The notes: generated by a model not told the origin, from the letters alone. DNA of 64,000 nucleotides from Paraflavitalea sp. CAU 1676 (GCF_029223285.1 NZ_JARHUJ010000005.1:682001-746000); one strand, 5' to 3'. Numbered from the stretch's first letter, positions 35,416 through 43,997 are shown. Program-made: numbers and translations.

Positions 35416-35436
35416 CCTGCTGCCCAGGGCAGCAGG
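35416..35436 (+). terminator. Perfect 21-bp palindrome, possible second terminator
   Basis: CCTGCTGCCC-A-GGGCAGCAGG followed by TCTTTATT. It could end a longer read-through RNA from the left, which would also contain an 8-bp hairpin CTTGCTGT / ACGGCAAG at about 35332-35355. It lies just beyond the 3' end of the cold-shock gene, but lacks a T-run in that direction. Confidence 0.45.
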
Positions 35437-35469
35437 TCTTTATTCGGTAGGGGCTTAGGCCTGAAGCGA

Positions 35470-35925
35470 TCAGGAACGCAGGATGGCTACTTCCTGTGCA
35501 ATAGGCCCTCTGGGGCTTTTTCCAGGCCGGTAAGTTACTTTGTCATTCTCTTTAATAGGCTCCGTAAGGTCATTGACGTGTACGAAAACCCGCTCCCGGG
35601 TATCGCTGTCGTTAATAAAGCCAAAGCCTTTGTGGTCGTTGAAAAATGCTACGATCCCGGTGCGGAACATGGCTGCCGGTTGGTCTTCCATCTTTGGTAC
35701 ACCGATCTGAATATCTTCCTGGCGGAATTCTCTTTTGATCCGGGGATCTGAGGGGCGGTCGGTAAGGTTACCGTTTTCATCGAGATAGGCCATCATGTCT
35801 TCCAGTTTCTTGCCTTTCTCTTTGTTGCTTTTGCGCATTTCCATCTTCTCTTTCTTGTCCTGTTGCTTGCGCATGCGCTGTTTTTCTCTCTCTTTCTTTG
35901 AAAATGTTTCCTGGGATTTTGCCAT
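35470..35925 (-). CDS. Cold-shock-domain RNA-binding protein with basic N-terminal extension
   Basis: 151 aa. Residues 1-80 are a Lys/Glu/Arg-rich, helical extension (KKEREKQRMRKQQDKKEKMEMRK) unlike the 66-aa CspA type. Residues 86-151 are a cold-shock domain with RNP1 KGFGFI and RNP2 VFVHV. Binds single-stranded nucleic acid. This arrangement is found in Bacteroidota stress proteins. It follows a small conserved-looking gene by 54 bp on the same strand, and its 3' end faces the putative small RNA. Confidence 0.88.
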   Translation of the reverse strand: MAKSQETFSKKEREKQRMRKQQDKKEKMEMRKSNKEKGKKLEDMMAYLDENGNLTDRPSDPRIKREFRQEDIQIGVPKMEDQPAAMFRTGIVAFFNDHKGFGFINDSDTRERVFVHVNDLTEPIKENDKVTYRPGKSPRGPIAQEVAILRS

Positions 35926-35979
35926 AATTTGTTTTTAGTGATGCCTGCAAAGCAGGCATATGGTTGTCTGTTGCCGGTT

Positions 35980-36243
35980 TTAGCCGATCGTTTCTCCAAC
36001 GCTGAGCTTTACAAACTCAGATCCGTTGAATATGCGGGCCAGGCCGGTATCTTTCGACTTTAGGTATTTCTCCATATTGGATTCATTGATGATACGCCAG
36101 AAGTTCTTGCCTTTCAATTCGTTGTAATCGGCTGTTTTGATAAAGATACCGTTGAATGAATTGCGGGTACGAAAGCTCACTTTTACTGCATGGCGATCTG
36201 TGTCATTTTTCTGCAAAAAGCTCTCGATCTGTTCGATTGTCAT
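35980..36243 (-). CDS. Hypothetical 87-aa protein
   Basis: Start at ATG 36243 (MTIEQIESFLQKND). The longer open frame upstream has no coding character. Predicted alpha-beta fold: a helix, then strands VKVSFRTRNSFNGIFIK, then ADYNELKGKNFWRII. No signal peptide or membrane helix. No named family is recognised. It lies 54 bp upstream of the cold-shock-domain gene on the same strand, so the two are probably co-transcribed and may share an RNA-related or stress role. That is inference from position only. Confidence 0.7.
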   Translation of the reverse strand: MTIEQIESFLQKNDTDRHAVKVSFRTRNSFNGIFIKTADYNELKGKNFWRIINESNMEKYLKSKDTGLARIFNGSEFVKLSVGETIG

Positions 36244-36533
36244 AGTAATGATAATTGTTGAATATTTGTTGATGCCTGTAGGCCGGTTCAGTGACCTTAT
36301 GACAGGTATAACAGTTTTCGTTGCGTTATGTTCAACAGCCGGGATAAAGGATTGGTTTTCAATCTGAAAAGACATAGGCCACGGCCGGAATAGCAGGAGG
36401 CAAGGGCCCGAAGCGCCGTGAGTAAACAGGTTAATATCGATACCAATGCGCGGCTCAAACGAATGCGTAAAGGTACAATAAGTAATTGGTTTATAGTGTT
36501 TATATTTTGGATTAAGCGGGTGCGCGTTCCAAT
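36244..36533. other. Intergenic region, nothing recognised
   Basis: Upstream of the 87-aa gene and downstream of the YciE-like gene. Should hold the promoter of the cold-shock unit. No frame with coding character and no clear element was seen. Confidence 0.35.
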
Positions 36534-36558
36534 AAAAAGGCCGGATTTTCACCCGGCC
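36534..36558 (-). terminator. Intrinsic terminator of the YciE-like gene
   Basis: On the minus strand: stem GGCCGG / CCGGCC (36553-36558 with 36539-36544), an 8-nt loop, then five T (36534-36538). It lies about 36 bp after the stop at 36594. Confidence 0.75.
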
Positions 36559-36593
36559 CCGGCACGTCATCGTGCTTTACTATTTGAAAATCA

Positions 36594-37169
36594 TTATTCT
36601 TCATCCTCATTTTCGTCTTCCTGTTCGGCCGACCAGTTTATGCTGCCTTCTGCGATATAGGAAAGATGGTGGTCGGTTTCTTTCTCTTCTTCCAGGGTTT
36701 CTGCCAGGAGTTCGGCTACTTCGGTATGCCCTATCACATTGGCCAGCGCTACCAGGGTGCCGTAGGTGGCGATCTCATAATGTTCGATCTTCTGAGCGGC
36801 GGCGATGATGGCCACATCCCGGGTCATAGTGCCTTTTTCGGTTTCTTCGAGTATGGATTCGCCCTCTTTGATCAACCCTTCCATGGCTTCGCATTTTTTT
36901 GCCTGGGCTTTTTTGCCGAGCAATTCAAATGCTTCTTCCACCCGGAGCACATGCTCAAGGGTTTGGACAAGGTGATCTTCTATGGCAGACTTCAGTTCGT
37001 CGGTTGTTGCTGCCCGCTGCATTTTGGGCAGGGATTTGGTGAGCGCCTTTTCGGCCCAGTAAATATCTTTCAAGGCATCTACAAAGAACTTCTCCAGCTG
37101 GGTGTTTCCTTTGGCGGCACCGGTGTTGGTCGCCTTCCACTTGGTTTGTGATTTTGTTATCGTAGGCAT
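36594..37169 (-). CDS. YciE/DUF892 family ferritin-like protein
   Basis: 191 aa from ATG 37169 (MPTITKSQTKWK). The longer upstream frame is not needed. The core (about 25-175) is an all-helical ferritin-like bundle: LEKFFVDALKDIYWAEKAL, KSAIEDHLVQTLEHVLRVEEAFELLG, RDVAIIAAAQKIEHYEIATYGTL and ELLAETLEEEKETDHHL. The Glu/His pairs ExxH fit a di-iron site. A Lys-rich N-terminus and an acidic tail (AEQEDENEDEE) flank it. YciE-type proteins respond to osmotic or general stress; the enzymatic role is unproven. It has its own terminator. Confidence 0.88.
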   Translation of the reverse strand: MPTITKSQTKWKATNTGAAKGNTQLEKFFVDALKDIYWAEKALTKSLPKMQRAATTDELKSAIEDHLVQTLEHVLRVEEAFELLGKKAQAKKCEAMEGLIKEGESILEETEKGTMTRDVAIIAAAQKIEHYEIATYGTLVALANVIGHTEVAELLAETLEEEKETDHHLSYIAEGSINWSAEQEDENEDEE

Positions 37170-37390
37170 GATTACTGAAATTTTGGTGGTGAACAATTGA
37201 GATGGTTCACTCAAACCTTGTGCCTGCAACGGTTTGCGCAGATGAAGGCGTCGTACTGCGAGCGGGATGTCTTTAGATTGTGGACTTGTGCGGTGTAGCG
37301 TAGAATTCAATACTCATTCTTATAGGCAATAAAGAACTCCGGTTGCTCATTGATCGTTGCCAGTAACCGTGATGGGTAGACATGGTAATA

Positions 37391-37422
37391 AGAAGCCGAC
37401 CCCCTTGGTGGGAAGCCGGCTC
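37391..37422 (-). terminator. Weak hairpin after the DUF4345 gene
   Basis: On the minus strand: AGCCGG...CGGCT arms with CCC/GGG inside and two mismatches, loop ACCAA, followed by the poor tract TCTTATT. It lies 36 bp after the stop. A possible but weak terminator. Confidence 0.3.
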
Positions 37423-37457
37423 ACGATGCTTCATCTTTCAGGCTATAGATCTACGTC

Positions 37458-37877
37458 CTATTTAACAGGTATTCTTTTAGAGGCGCGGGCCAGGCTAAAG
37501 CTCAGCAGCAGGGCCAGCAGGCAAAAGGTGGTCTCGATGTACAGCCATTGTGTGCCGAAAGCTCCGAGCGGACCTTCTGCGCCTATCGTGATGAGGCGCG
37601 ACAGGGCATAGCAGCCCCACATGACCGCCAGGAAACGCAGGCCTTGCAGGATGTTAGTAAAGGCCCAGACGATGCAGAAAAGGCTGATGGTAAGCCCCAC
37701 ACCGCCGTATACGCCACGGATAGAGCTGAAGGCGTCATTGTTGGGCAGTTTCGTCTGTACGAGGTCCATCACCGCCTGCGGATTGATGAATGCCAGGGCG
37801 CTTACATACAATAAGCTGGCGGCGGAAAAGAAAATGAAAACACGGGATAATACTTTGATCGTTCTTATGCTTTTCAT
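37458..37877 (-). CDS. DUF4345 family membrane protein
   Basis: 139 aa with four predicted membrane helices: VFIFFSAASLLYVSALAF, GVYGGVGLTISLFCIVWAF, LRFLAVMWGCYALSRLITIG and YIETTFCLLALLLSFSLA. The RGVYGG and ALSRL segments are typical of DUF4345 proteins, small inner-membrane proteins of unknown role. It stands alone. A perfect palindrome 46 bp upstream of its start suggests tight control by a dimeric repressor. Confidence 0.8.
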   Translation of the reverse strand: MKSIRTIKVLSRVFIFFSAASLLYVSALAFINPQAVMDLVQTKLPNNDAFSSIRGVYGGVGLTISLFCIVWAFTNILQGLRFLAVMWGCYALSRLITIGAEGPLGAFGTQWLYIETTFCLLALLLSFSLARASKRIPVK

Positions 37878-37899
37878 GTTGGTTTGTTTTATTCCGACA

Positions 37900-37907
37900 C
37901 AAAAGTG
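37900..37907 (-). promoter_or_regulatory. Candidate -7 element of the DUF4345 gene
   Basis: On the minus strand the sequence reads CACTTTTG, seven of eight to TAnnTTTG. The matching -33 position falls inside the palindrome at 37923-37950, as expected for a repressible promoter. Single weak match, so tentative. Confidence 0.3.
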
Positions 37908-37922
37908 GCACGGCGGCCAACA

Positions 37923-37950
37923 TTAAATCTTGGCGACCGCCAAGATTTAA
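37923..37950. promoter_or_regulatory. Perfect palindrome, likely repressor operator
   Basis: Arms TTAAATCTTGGCG and CGCCAAGATTTAA, 13 of 13 complementary, with the 2-base centre AC. It lies 46-73 bp upstream of the DUF4345 start codon. There is no T-run, so it is not a terminator. Dyads of this length and symmetry are typical of TetR, MarR or HxlR-type dimers. No such regulator is encoded in this window, so the cognate protein must lie elsewhere. Confidence 0.65.
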
Positions 37951-38028
37951 GACAATAGGGAAAATAGTTGCCGCCCTGGCTGGCTGTAGGGGAGTTCCTG
38001 CTTCTTTTAACCTGATTAGGTATTACCT

Positions 38029-38138
38029 ACCCAGGGTTATCTTAGGGTCATGGTAAGGTATTGCCAGGAAATTAAGCCTATGTTAACCCTGGGATAACCC
38101 TAAGAACACCCTGGGATGACCCTAAGATGACCCTAGGA
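38029..38138. repeat. 11-bp tandem repeats with an inverted partner
   Basis: Five head-to-tail copies of an 11-bp unit with consensus TRACCCTRRGA occupy 38084-38138 (first TAACCCTGGGA, last TGACCCTAGGA). Two copies in opposite orientation lie at 38029-38050. The inverted set can pair with the direct set over about 20 bases (18 of 20 matches), giving a long hairpin. An 11-bp period places every unit on one face of the helix. It is in the 410-bp gap between the DUF4345 promoter and the end of susD. It is not a CRISPR: units are too short and there are no spacers. Confidence 0.7.
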
Positions 38139-38196
38139 TGGGAGGATGCTGAGGGTTAGATCAGGGCGTTTTGGATGCTGGCATCCAGATAAACTG

Positions 38197-38235
38197 GAAA
38201 GGGCAACAGACCACGCGTTGGTCTATTGCCCTTTC
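38197..38235 (-). terminator. Long hairpin at the end of the SusCD unit
   Basis: GAAAGGGCAA pairs with TTGCCCTTTC and, across a C/A mismatch, AGACCA pairs with TGGTCT; loop CGCGT. It lies 53 bp after the susD stop. The flanking T-runs are short in both directions, so it may act as a bidirectional terminator or an mRNA-stabilising 3' structure. A smaller perfect hairpin GGATGC-TG-GCATCC lies at 38173-38186. Confidence 0.65.
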
Positions 38236-38287
38236 TTTGGATGGGATGCCTAAAATGGCCAGCCCCATCTTAAAAACCGTGTTCTTC

Positions 38288-39712
38288 TTAGAATTTATCC
38301 CAGAACAGTTTAGTAGCTACTCTGTCGCCGCCTATGGCTGTGGACGCTGCCTCGTAATTTCTGCGGTTGACGTTTTGTTCCGACACCGGGTAAGGATAGC
38401 GTAGTGGTATCACCGAAACCGAGTTGGCTGCCCGCGCCAGTTGCGGGTAATCGAATTTTCTCCATTCGATCCAGGCGTCCCAGCCGCGGTTGTGCAGGGA
38501 TATCCATTTTTGATGGCCGATCTTTTGCTGCCAGGTGCCTGTGGCGGTCGCATAATTGACCGCTGCCTGGGCTAGATAGGTTGCTGCTTCTGCCGCAGTG
38601 CCTTCCCAGAATTCGATCGACGCGGTGATCGCTTTGTCGTAGTGCTCCTTTGCCGTACCTCCTACATTATAACCTCGTTCAACAGCTTCTGCCAGCAGGA
38701 ACTCTGTTTCGGAATAGTCAAGGAGATCGCCGGGATAATTGGGCGCGGTGATCTTTGTACTTACGTGCGACAAAGCGGCAAAGTCGCTGCCCCTGCCGGG
38801 TGCGCCACCTGAATAGCCGCCATTGGCGTCTTTGGTAAAGTAATCATCGATACGCGGATCGCCCACATTTTTCATCGCATTCACCAGGGTACTGCCAGCC
38901 ACAAAATCATCCCGCGTCGATTGTACAAGATCCACCCAGATGGGGTTGGTATTGGGCGGGCTCGCCAGGAAATGGAACAACGCGTTGTCATCGTTGCTGG
39001 TGAAGATGCCGGCGGCCACGGCATTTTCTGCGGCCGTTTTCGCTTTGGCATTATCTGCATCGGCAAGGGTGAGCGCCATTTTCAACTTAAGTGTATTGGC
39101 AAATTTTTTCCATTGGCCGGTATTGCCTTCGTAAATGATGTCTGCATTACCGAAACTGGCTGATGTTGTATTGAGCGCGGCAATGTCTGCATCGAGCCGT
39201 GAAAGCAGGTTGTCGTACACTGTTTTGGCATCATCATAGGTGGGGAACGGATTGTCTACATTCAAAGCCTCGGTATAGGGAATATTGCCGTAGGTGGTAA
39301 CCAGGTAGTAGTTGGTATACACCTGCAGTATATCGGCAATAGCAAGCTGGTTCTTGCGCACCGTTTCGTCTTTTTCCTGCAGCGGGATCAGTCGTTTCGC
39401 TTCCTCCAGATCGATCAGTGGTTGTTCATACAGGGAGCTCCAGACCGCGTCTGTTACATTCCTCTTGGCGAGGTTGTAATTGCTTTCATCAGGATAGGTG
39501 GTTTGTTGCCAATGCTGAACAATGAGCCTGAATATGTTTAGGTTTACATTGGCAGAGACCATGGTACTGGACAAACGGCGCTGTGCGTTTGTCAATAACG
39601 AAGTGGCCTTCGTTTCCACGGGGTTCTTGGGATCCTTGTTCTTTTCCGTAAGGTCCTTGTTGCAGGCCACCAGGAGCAGCAATACGGGTATGGTGATCTT
39701 TACTAGTTTCAT
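38288..39712 (-). CDS. SusD/RagB-like nutrient-binding lipoprotein
   Basis: 474 aa with lipobox LLVAC (Cys17), so a surface-exposed outer-membrane lipoprotein. Helical TPR-like SusD-like_2 fold: QRRLSSTMVSANVNLNIFRLIVQHWQQTTYPDE near the N-terminus, YPGDLLDYSETEFLLAEAVERGY in the middle, and a C-terminal RRNYEAASTAIGGDRVATKLFWDKF. It forms the lid of the SusC transporter and binds the ligand. Only 3 bp separate it from the susC gene upstream. This subfamily often serves peptides or oligosaccharides; no degrading enzyme adjoins, so the substrate is unknown. Confidence 0.93.
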   Translation of the reverse strand: MKLVKITIPVLLLLVACNKDLTEKNKDPKNPVETKATSLLTNAQRRLSSTMVSANVNLNIFRLIVQHWQQTTYPDESNYNLAKRNVTDAVWSSLYEQPLIDLEEAKRLIPLQEKDETVRKNQLAIADILQVYTNYYLVTTYGNIPYTEALNVDNPFPTYDDAKTVYDNLLSRLDADIAALNTTSASFGNADIIYEGNTGQWKKFANTLKLKMALTLADADNAKAKTAAENAVAAGIFTSNDDNALFHFLASPPNTNPIWVDLVQSTRDDFVAGSTLVNAMKNVGDPRIDDYFTKDANGGYSGGAPGRGSDFAALSHVSTKITAPNYPGDLLDYSETEFLLAEAVERGYNVGGTAKEHYDKAITASIEFWEGTAAEAATYLAQAAVNYATATGTWQQKIGHQKWISLHNRGWDAWIEWRKFDYPQLARAANSVSVIPLRYPYPVSEQNVNRRNYEAASTAIGGDRVATKLFWDKF

Positions 39713-39715
39713 GTA

Positions 39716-42700
39716 TTAGAATTTCAGTTTTACATTGAATGTCAGCGCGCGCACGGCGGGGTAAGCGCCGGAGTGGTAGCCCTGCAGGTTGCCCGATCCA
39801 AGTGTTTCTTCAGGATCGGCGTGAGGCAGGTTCTTGTGGATGATCCAGAGGTTTCTGCCCACAAGCGAGAAGTCAATGTCTTTTACCACCTTTAGTTTGC
39901 TGACGATTTTGGCAGGCAGTGAGTAATTAAGTACAACTTCTCTCAGCTTGATATAACTGGCATCATATACAAAGGCTTTGTTGGGAATAGTAATGTCGCC
40001 AAAAGTCCCGTATACGTTCTCTATGCGCGTTGTATTGGCCTTGCCGTCTTCGGTTACCCCCGGCATAATAACGCCGCCGCCTTCTGAAATGGGTGCGCGG
40101 GAAGGCTTTCCCTGATCATTAAGTCCAGCGGTTTCTTTGTACAAGCCCTCGGACATGCCGTAATAGAGGTCGAGCGAAAATATATCGCCACCTTTACGCA
40201 TATCGACCAGGAAACTGAAGGAAAGGTTTTTATACCGTAATGTATTGTTGATGCCGCCCAGCCAGTCGGGGAAGGCATTGCCGATGATCTCATTGGAGGT
40301 GGTGGTAGCCAGGTAATATCCATCGGCATCTACGGTACGCTGCCCATTGGTGTATATGAAATCGGTGCCGCGGATGGTGCCGTAAGGCAACCCCTTGGTG
40401 GCATCGATCGATACGCCGCCCTGGAAGGTGCCCAATTGCAGGTTTTCGGCTCCTTCGAAGAGGTCAACGACCTTGTTCCTGTTCTGCGACCAGTTGAGGG
40501 TCATGTTCCAGGAAAAGTCTTTTGTTTTTACCGGGGTCGCATTTACCGATACCTCGATGCCTTTGTTTTCCATCGATCCGGCATTCAGGTACTTCGCTTC
40601 GTAACCAGTTGCCCGGGAGATGGCTACAGGCAATATCTGGTTGATGGTCCTGGTACTGTAATAGGTAACATCGAATCCCAACCTGTTTTGCAGGAAGGAC
40701 ATTTCCAGCCCGAGTTCTGCGCTACGGGTAAGTTCGGGCTTGAGGTTGGGATTGTTTTTGGTATAATTGTTATTGGTTCCTGTAACGGCACTTTGAGGGT
40801 GTTCGCCAAAGGGAGGTGTTGTTGCGTATACATCCGTTACGCTGTACAGCGGTGCATCGGAACCCACCTGGGCATAGTTGGCCCTCAGTTTTCCATAGGA
40901 GAGCCAATTCACGGACGACAGCAATTCGGAAAAAGTAAAGCTGGTCGATATAGAGGGGTAGTAATACCTGTTATTGCCTTTGGGCAGGGTAGAGGAGGCA
41001 TCCCGGCGAAGGGTGGCATCAACAGTAATAAGGTCTTTCCAGCTAATGGTAGTTCCGGCGAATACGCCATCTACTTCCCTGAGCCCTTCAAACTCTTCCG
41101 GTGCATTGGGGGTGTTCAGTGAGTTGGTCAAAGCGTATACTTCCGGCACAATTAAGCCTCCGTTGGTGCGGGCCCTTATGTAGGAAGTGTATTGACGACG
41201 GATATTGGTTCCCAGCAAGGCCTTAAGGTTGATGTCTTTGCCAATGTTCTTGTTGAAGTTGGCAGCGAAGTCGAAGTTGGTCTCGCGGTATGTTCTGTTG
41301 AACCTCGAATAGGATGGAGTACCTGTGCTGCCGATGGCCCTGCGTTCCTCAATGATCTCATCGTAGGAGTCGACAGAAATACGGCCCGTAAAGTTGAGCC
41401 AGTCGGTGGCCCGGTAGTTCAGGTTTACATTGCCGTAATAACGGTTGCGTGTGTCTGTCTCATAATTTTTGTTCAATACCCAATATGGGTTATCCCAAAA
41501 ATTGGGGACCAGGGCAAACGGGTCGGTATTTTTGATATTCCAGGTTATGTTTTGTCCCGTGCGTTCGAATGCCGCTTTTTGTTCTTTGACATCGATGTTC
41601 ATTTGCCACCATTGGCGAAAGCTGGTCATCAGGTTCCGGCCTCCCGAGCCATCATAGCCTGTTCCATAACGTCCACGCCCATTGATGTTTGAGAAGTTGA
41701 TGCTGGCGCCGGCTGTTAGCTTGTTGGTGAGGTTATAGTTGGCGCCGAAGTTGATGAGGTTCTTCGTGATCTTACTGTTGGGCAATATGCCCTTGTCGTC
41801 GTTGCGGGTATATCCCAGCTTAAAGTTTCCTTTGTCGGAGGCTCCGTCTATGTAAACCGATTGGTTGGAAGACAGGGCTGTTTCAAACAAGGTGGTTGGG
41901 TCGTTGGCACCGGCCACCCACGGTAATTTCTTCCGGTAATGGGGCGAAGAAGGATCAAACGACTGCCATTGGTAAACCATCAGGGATGGATCGAATTTGC
42001 CGCCATAAGAGGCGTCATCGTTGATGGGCGCCAAAAGATCGTTCACGCCGTCACCATCTATGTCCTGGTACAGAAAATGCCCGGAAGGGTCAGGGTAGTC
42101 AACCACGCCATAATAACCAGCTCCATATTCTTTTTGGTAGGCAGGGAGTGTTGTTTTATCGACCTTGCCTGCTGTAATGCCCGAATTGATCGTGATGCCC
42201 AGGCCCCTGTTACCCTTTTTCGTAGTGATCAGGATCACTCCATTGCTGCCTTGTGAGCCATACAAGGCGCTGGCGGCCGCTCCTTTCAACACCGTGATGG
42301 AAGCAATATCATCCGGATTGATGTCTGCGGCAGCGTTTCCATAATCATAACCGCCACCAGCTGTACGCTGCGTGCCCGTTTGCGAACTCGTAGTACCGGT
42401 AGCATTGCTATAGGGTACACCATCTACGACAAACAAGGCCTGGTTGTTGCCGGTGATGGATTTAAAGCCACGGATGATCACATTGGTAGAGGCGCCCAGC
42501 GTGTTACCCTGTTTGATCTCAAGACCGGCTATTTTGCCCGACATGTTTTGAATGAAGTTGCTGGTGCGGGTTTTGGCCACTTCTTCACCGGCGATCTTCT
42601 GGGCTGCATACGGCACCTGGTTCCTGCCACGGCTTACTCCGAGTGCTGTTACGAAGACTTCGGTGAGCTGGTCCTGCCCACGTTTCAACACGATATTAGA

Positions 42701-42958
42701 GAGGTTGCCATCAGCATCCGCCACCTGCGAAACGAAGCCCGCAGAGGTGATCTGTAGTTTGGCGCCCCTGTTGACGGTGATGGAGAACAGACCATTTTCG
42801 CCCGCCTGGACAGCCGCTTGTGTGGACATGTCCGTTATGGTGGCGAAAGGTACAGGCGCCCCTTTTTCATCTTTCACGGTACCGGTCACTGTTTTTTGCT
42901 GTGCATACCCGGTATGCAACAGGAGCAGTGCCAGCATGAAGCTGACAATTTTCTTCAT
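39716..42958 (-). CDS. SusC/RagA-type TonB-linked outer-membrane transporter
   Basis: 1080 aa. Signal peptide (MKKIVSFMLALLLLHTGYAQQ), carboxypeptidase-regulatory-like domain (about 22-95), the SusC-specific sequence EVFVTALGVSRGRNQVPYAAQKIAGEEV, plug with GVILITTKKG and a barrel ending in FNVKLKF. Works with the SusD partner encoded 3 bp downstream as a pedal-bin importer powered by TonB. No ECF sigma/anti-sigma pair lies next to it. The 270 bp upstream hold an AT-rich zone at 42965-43000 that is the likely promoter. Confidence 0.95.
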   Translation of the reverse strand: MKKIVSFMLALLLLHTGYAQQKTVTGTVKDEKGAPVPFATITDMSTQAAVQAGENGLFSITVNRGAKLQITSAGFVSQVADADGNLSNIVLKRGQDQLTEVFVTALGVSRGRNQVPYAAQKIAGEEVAKTRTSNFIQNMSGKIAGLEIKQGNTLGASTNVIIRGFKSITGNNQALFVVDGVPYSNATGTTSSQTGTQRTAGGGYDYGNAAADINPDDIASITVLKGAAASALYGSQGSNGVILITTKKGNRGLGITINSGITAGKVDKTTLPAYQKEYGAGYYGVVDYPDPSGHFLYQDIDGDGVNDLLAPINDDASYGGKFDPSLMVYQWQSFDPSSPHYRKKLPWVAGANDPTTLFETALSSNQSVYIDGASDKGNFKLGYTRNDDKGILPNSKITKNLINFGANYNLTNKLTAGASINFSNINGRGRYGTGYDGSGGRNLMTSFRQWWQMNIDVKEQKAAFERTGQNITWNIKNTDPFALVPNFWDNPYWVLNKNYETDTRNRYYGNVNLNYRATDWLNFTGRISVDSYDEIIEERRAIGSTGTPSYSRFNRTYRETNFDFAANFNKNIGKDINLKALLGTNIRRQYTSYIRARTNGGLIVPEVYALTNSLNTPNAPEEFEGLREVDGVFAGTTISWKDLITVDATLRRDASSTLPKGNNRYYYPSISTSFTFSELLSSVNWLSYGKLRANYAQVGSDAPLYSVTDVYATTPPFGEHPQSAVTGTNNNYTKNNPNLKPELTRSAELGLEMSFLQNRLGFDVTYYSTRTINQILPVAISRATGYEAKYLNAGSMENKGIEVSVNATPVKTKDFSWNMTLNWSQNRNKVVDLFEGAENLQLGTFQGGVSIDATKGLPYGTIRGTDFIYTNGQRTVDADGYYLATTTSNEIIGNAFPDWLGGINNTLRYKNLSFSFLVDMRKGGDIFSLDLYYGMSEGLYKETAGLNDQGKPSRAPISEGGGVIMPGVTEDGKANTTRIENVYGTFGDITIPNKAFVYDASYIKLREVVLNYSLPAKIVSKLKVVKDIDFSLVGRNLWIIHKNLPHADPEETLGSGNLQGYHSGAYPAVRALTFNVKLKF

Positions 42959-43228
42959 AAGCTTTTTGTTTAATAAAAAAATAGATTAGATATAGACAAC
43001 CGTACGAAAGGGAAATAGGCCTGCCCGGTCCGGGATGCCTGAATAGCCAGTCGAAGCAGCAGGTTTGGTTGGCTGAAGTTCGGCGGGTGCCGAAGCTTGC
43101 CTGATTTTTACAGCAATGGGTAAGTGAAGATTGTCCGTCACTGCAGTTGGATAGGCCGACATGAATAGTTGAGGTTGCCCGATGAGGCGATAATGCGGAA
43201 GGGAAAAGCTGTGCTGTCAGCTAGTTGC
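42959..43228. other. Intergenic region upstream of susC
   Basis: Between the end of the molybdenum-enzyme operon and susC, both on the minus strand. No gene seen. AT-rich from 42965 to 43000, probably the susC promoter. No clear hairpin for terminating the upstream operon. Confidence 0.35.
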
Positions 43229-43501
43229 CTATCTGTACTTGTTTTTCCCGGGCTGTTGATTTTTGTCTTTGCCCATAGGAATAAAATAGAGCCAGAAGAA
43301 TCCGATCAGGAAAAGAATGAGCGATCCAATAAATGCAGGCCAGGCAATGCGGGTGTGTTTACCCAGGGCGTTGTTGAGGGCTGTGTAGAGTAGCCATATC
43401 TGCATACCGATGTTAAAGATCAGCACGCAAATTAATGCAGAAAGGAGCGTGTTGGACTTGTTGGGGTGGGCTTTGCTTTGTGCTTCTCTGAAATTACTCA
43501 T
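43229..43501 (-). CDS. Small membrane protein of the molybdenum-enzyme operon
   Basis: 90 aa with two membrane helices, LLSALICVLIFNIGMQIWLLYTAL and AWPAFIGSLILFLIGFFWLYFI, between charged tails. Its ATG overlaps the stop of the Rieske gene by 8 bp, so it is translationally coupled. I do not recognise a named family with confidence. Position suggests an assembly or anchoring subunit of the membrane redox complex. Confidence 0.72.
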   Translation of the reverse strand: MSNFREAQSKAHPNKSNTLLSALICVLIFNIGMQIWLLYTALNNALGKHTRIAWPAFIGSLILFLIGFFWLYFIPMGKDKNQQPGKNKYR

Positions 43502-43997
43502 GACGAAATGCTTTTACGTATATGTCTTCTCCTTTTACCACCACTTCAAGCGATGGCAGGGGACGGGGAGGTGGCCCGGCTATTGGCTCTCCGGTGCGTG
43601 CATCGAAAAAGCCGTTGTGGCAGGGGCATTCGATCTGCCCGGTGCCCGGTTTATAGTATACCGCACAGGAAAGGTGCGTGCACTTTTGTTCGTAGGCGCG
43701 CCATTCGCCGCTTTCCAGGCGTATGAGAATATAAGGGATCGTACTTCCTGCGATCACGAAGGCATGGGTGCCACCGGTGGGCACATCGTTCACTTTGCAC
43801 ACCAGGTGTTCGCCTACCACTTCGGCGGGTGGGGCCAGTTGCGCCTTCAGTGCCACAAAGCCGCTGCCAGCGGCAAGGCCGCCCGATACGAGGCATAGAT
43901 ACCGGGCAAAGTCGCGCCGGCTCACGGCGGTGGCTTCGGTACGTTCGATGGGGAAATCTGTTTGCCAGTGTGGTGCTGGGTTGGTTTCGTCTGCCAT
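43494..43997 (-). CDS. Tat-exported Rieske [2Fe-2S] protein
   Basis: 167 aa. A twin-arginine signal SRRDFARYL at about 26-34 precedes a hydrophobic stretch, so the folded protein is exported or anchored at the periplasmic side. Rieske ligands: Cys106 and His108 in CTHLSC, Cys124 and His127 in CPCHNG; Cys111 and Cys126 would form the stabilising disulfide. Similar subunits pair with cytochrome bc1 and with arsenite-oxidase-type molybdenum enzymes. It lies 11 bp after a ferredoxin gene in the same operon, so it probably links the molybdenum enzyme to the membrane or to a periplasmic carrier. Confidence 0.92.
   Translation of the reverse strand: MADETNPAPHWQTDFPIERTEATAVSRRDFARYLCLVSGGLAAGSGFVALKAQLAPPAEVVGEHLVCKVNDVPTGGTHAFVIAGSTIPYILIRLESGEWRAYEQKCTHLSCAVYYKPGTGQIECPCHNGFFDARTGEPIAGPPPRPLPSLEVVVKGEDIYVKAFRHE

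Noticed and set aside
37923-37950. Palindrome as a terminator or attachment site
   Set aside because: No T-run follows and no integrase or mobile gene is near; its place in a promoter favours an operator.
38029-38138. CRISPR array
   Set aside because: Repeat units are 11 bp, contiguous and without spacers; no cas genes are in the window.
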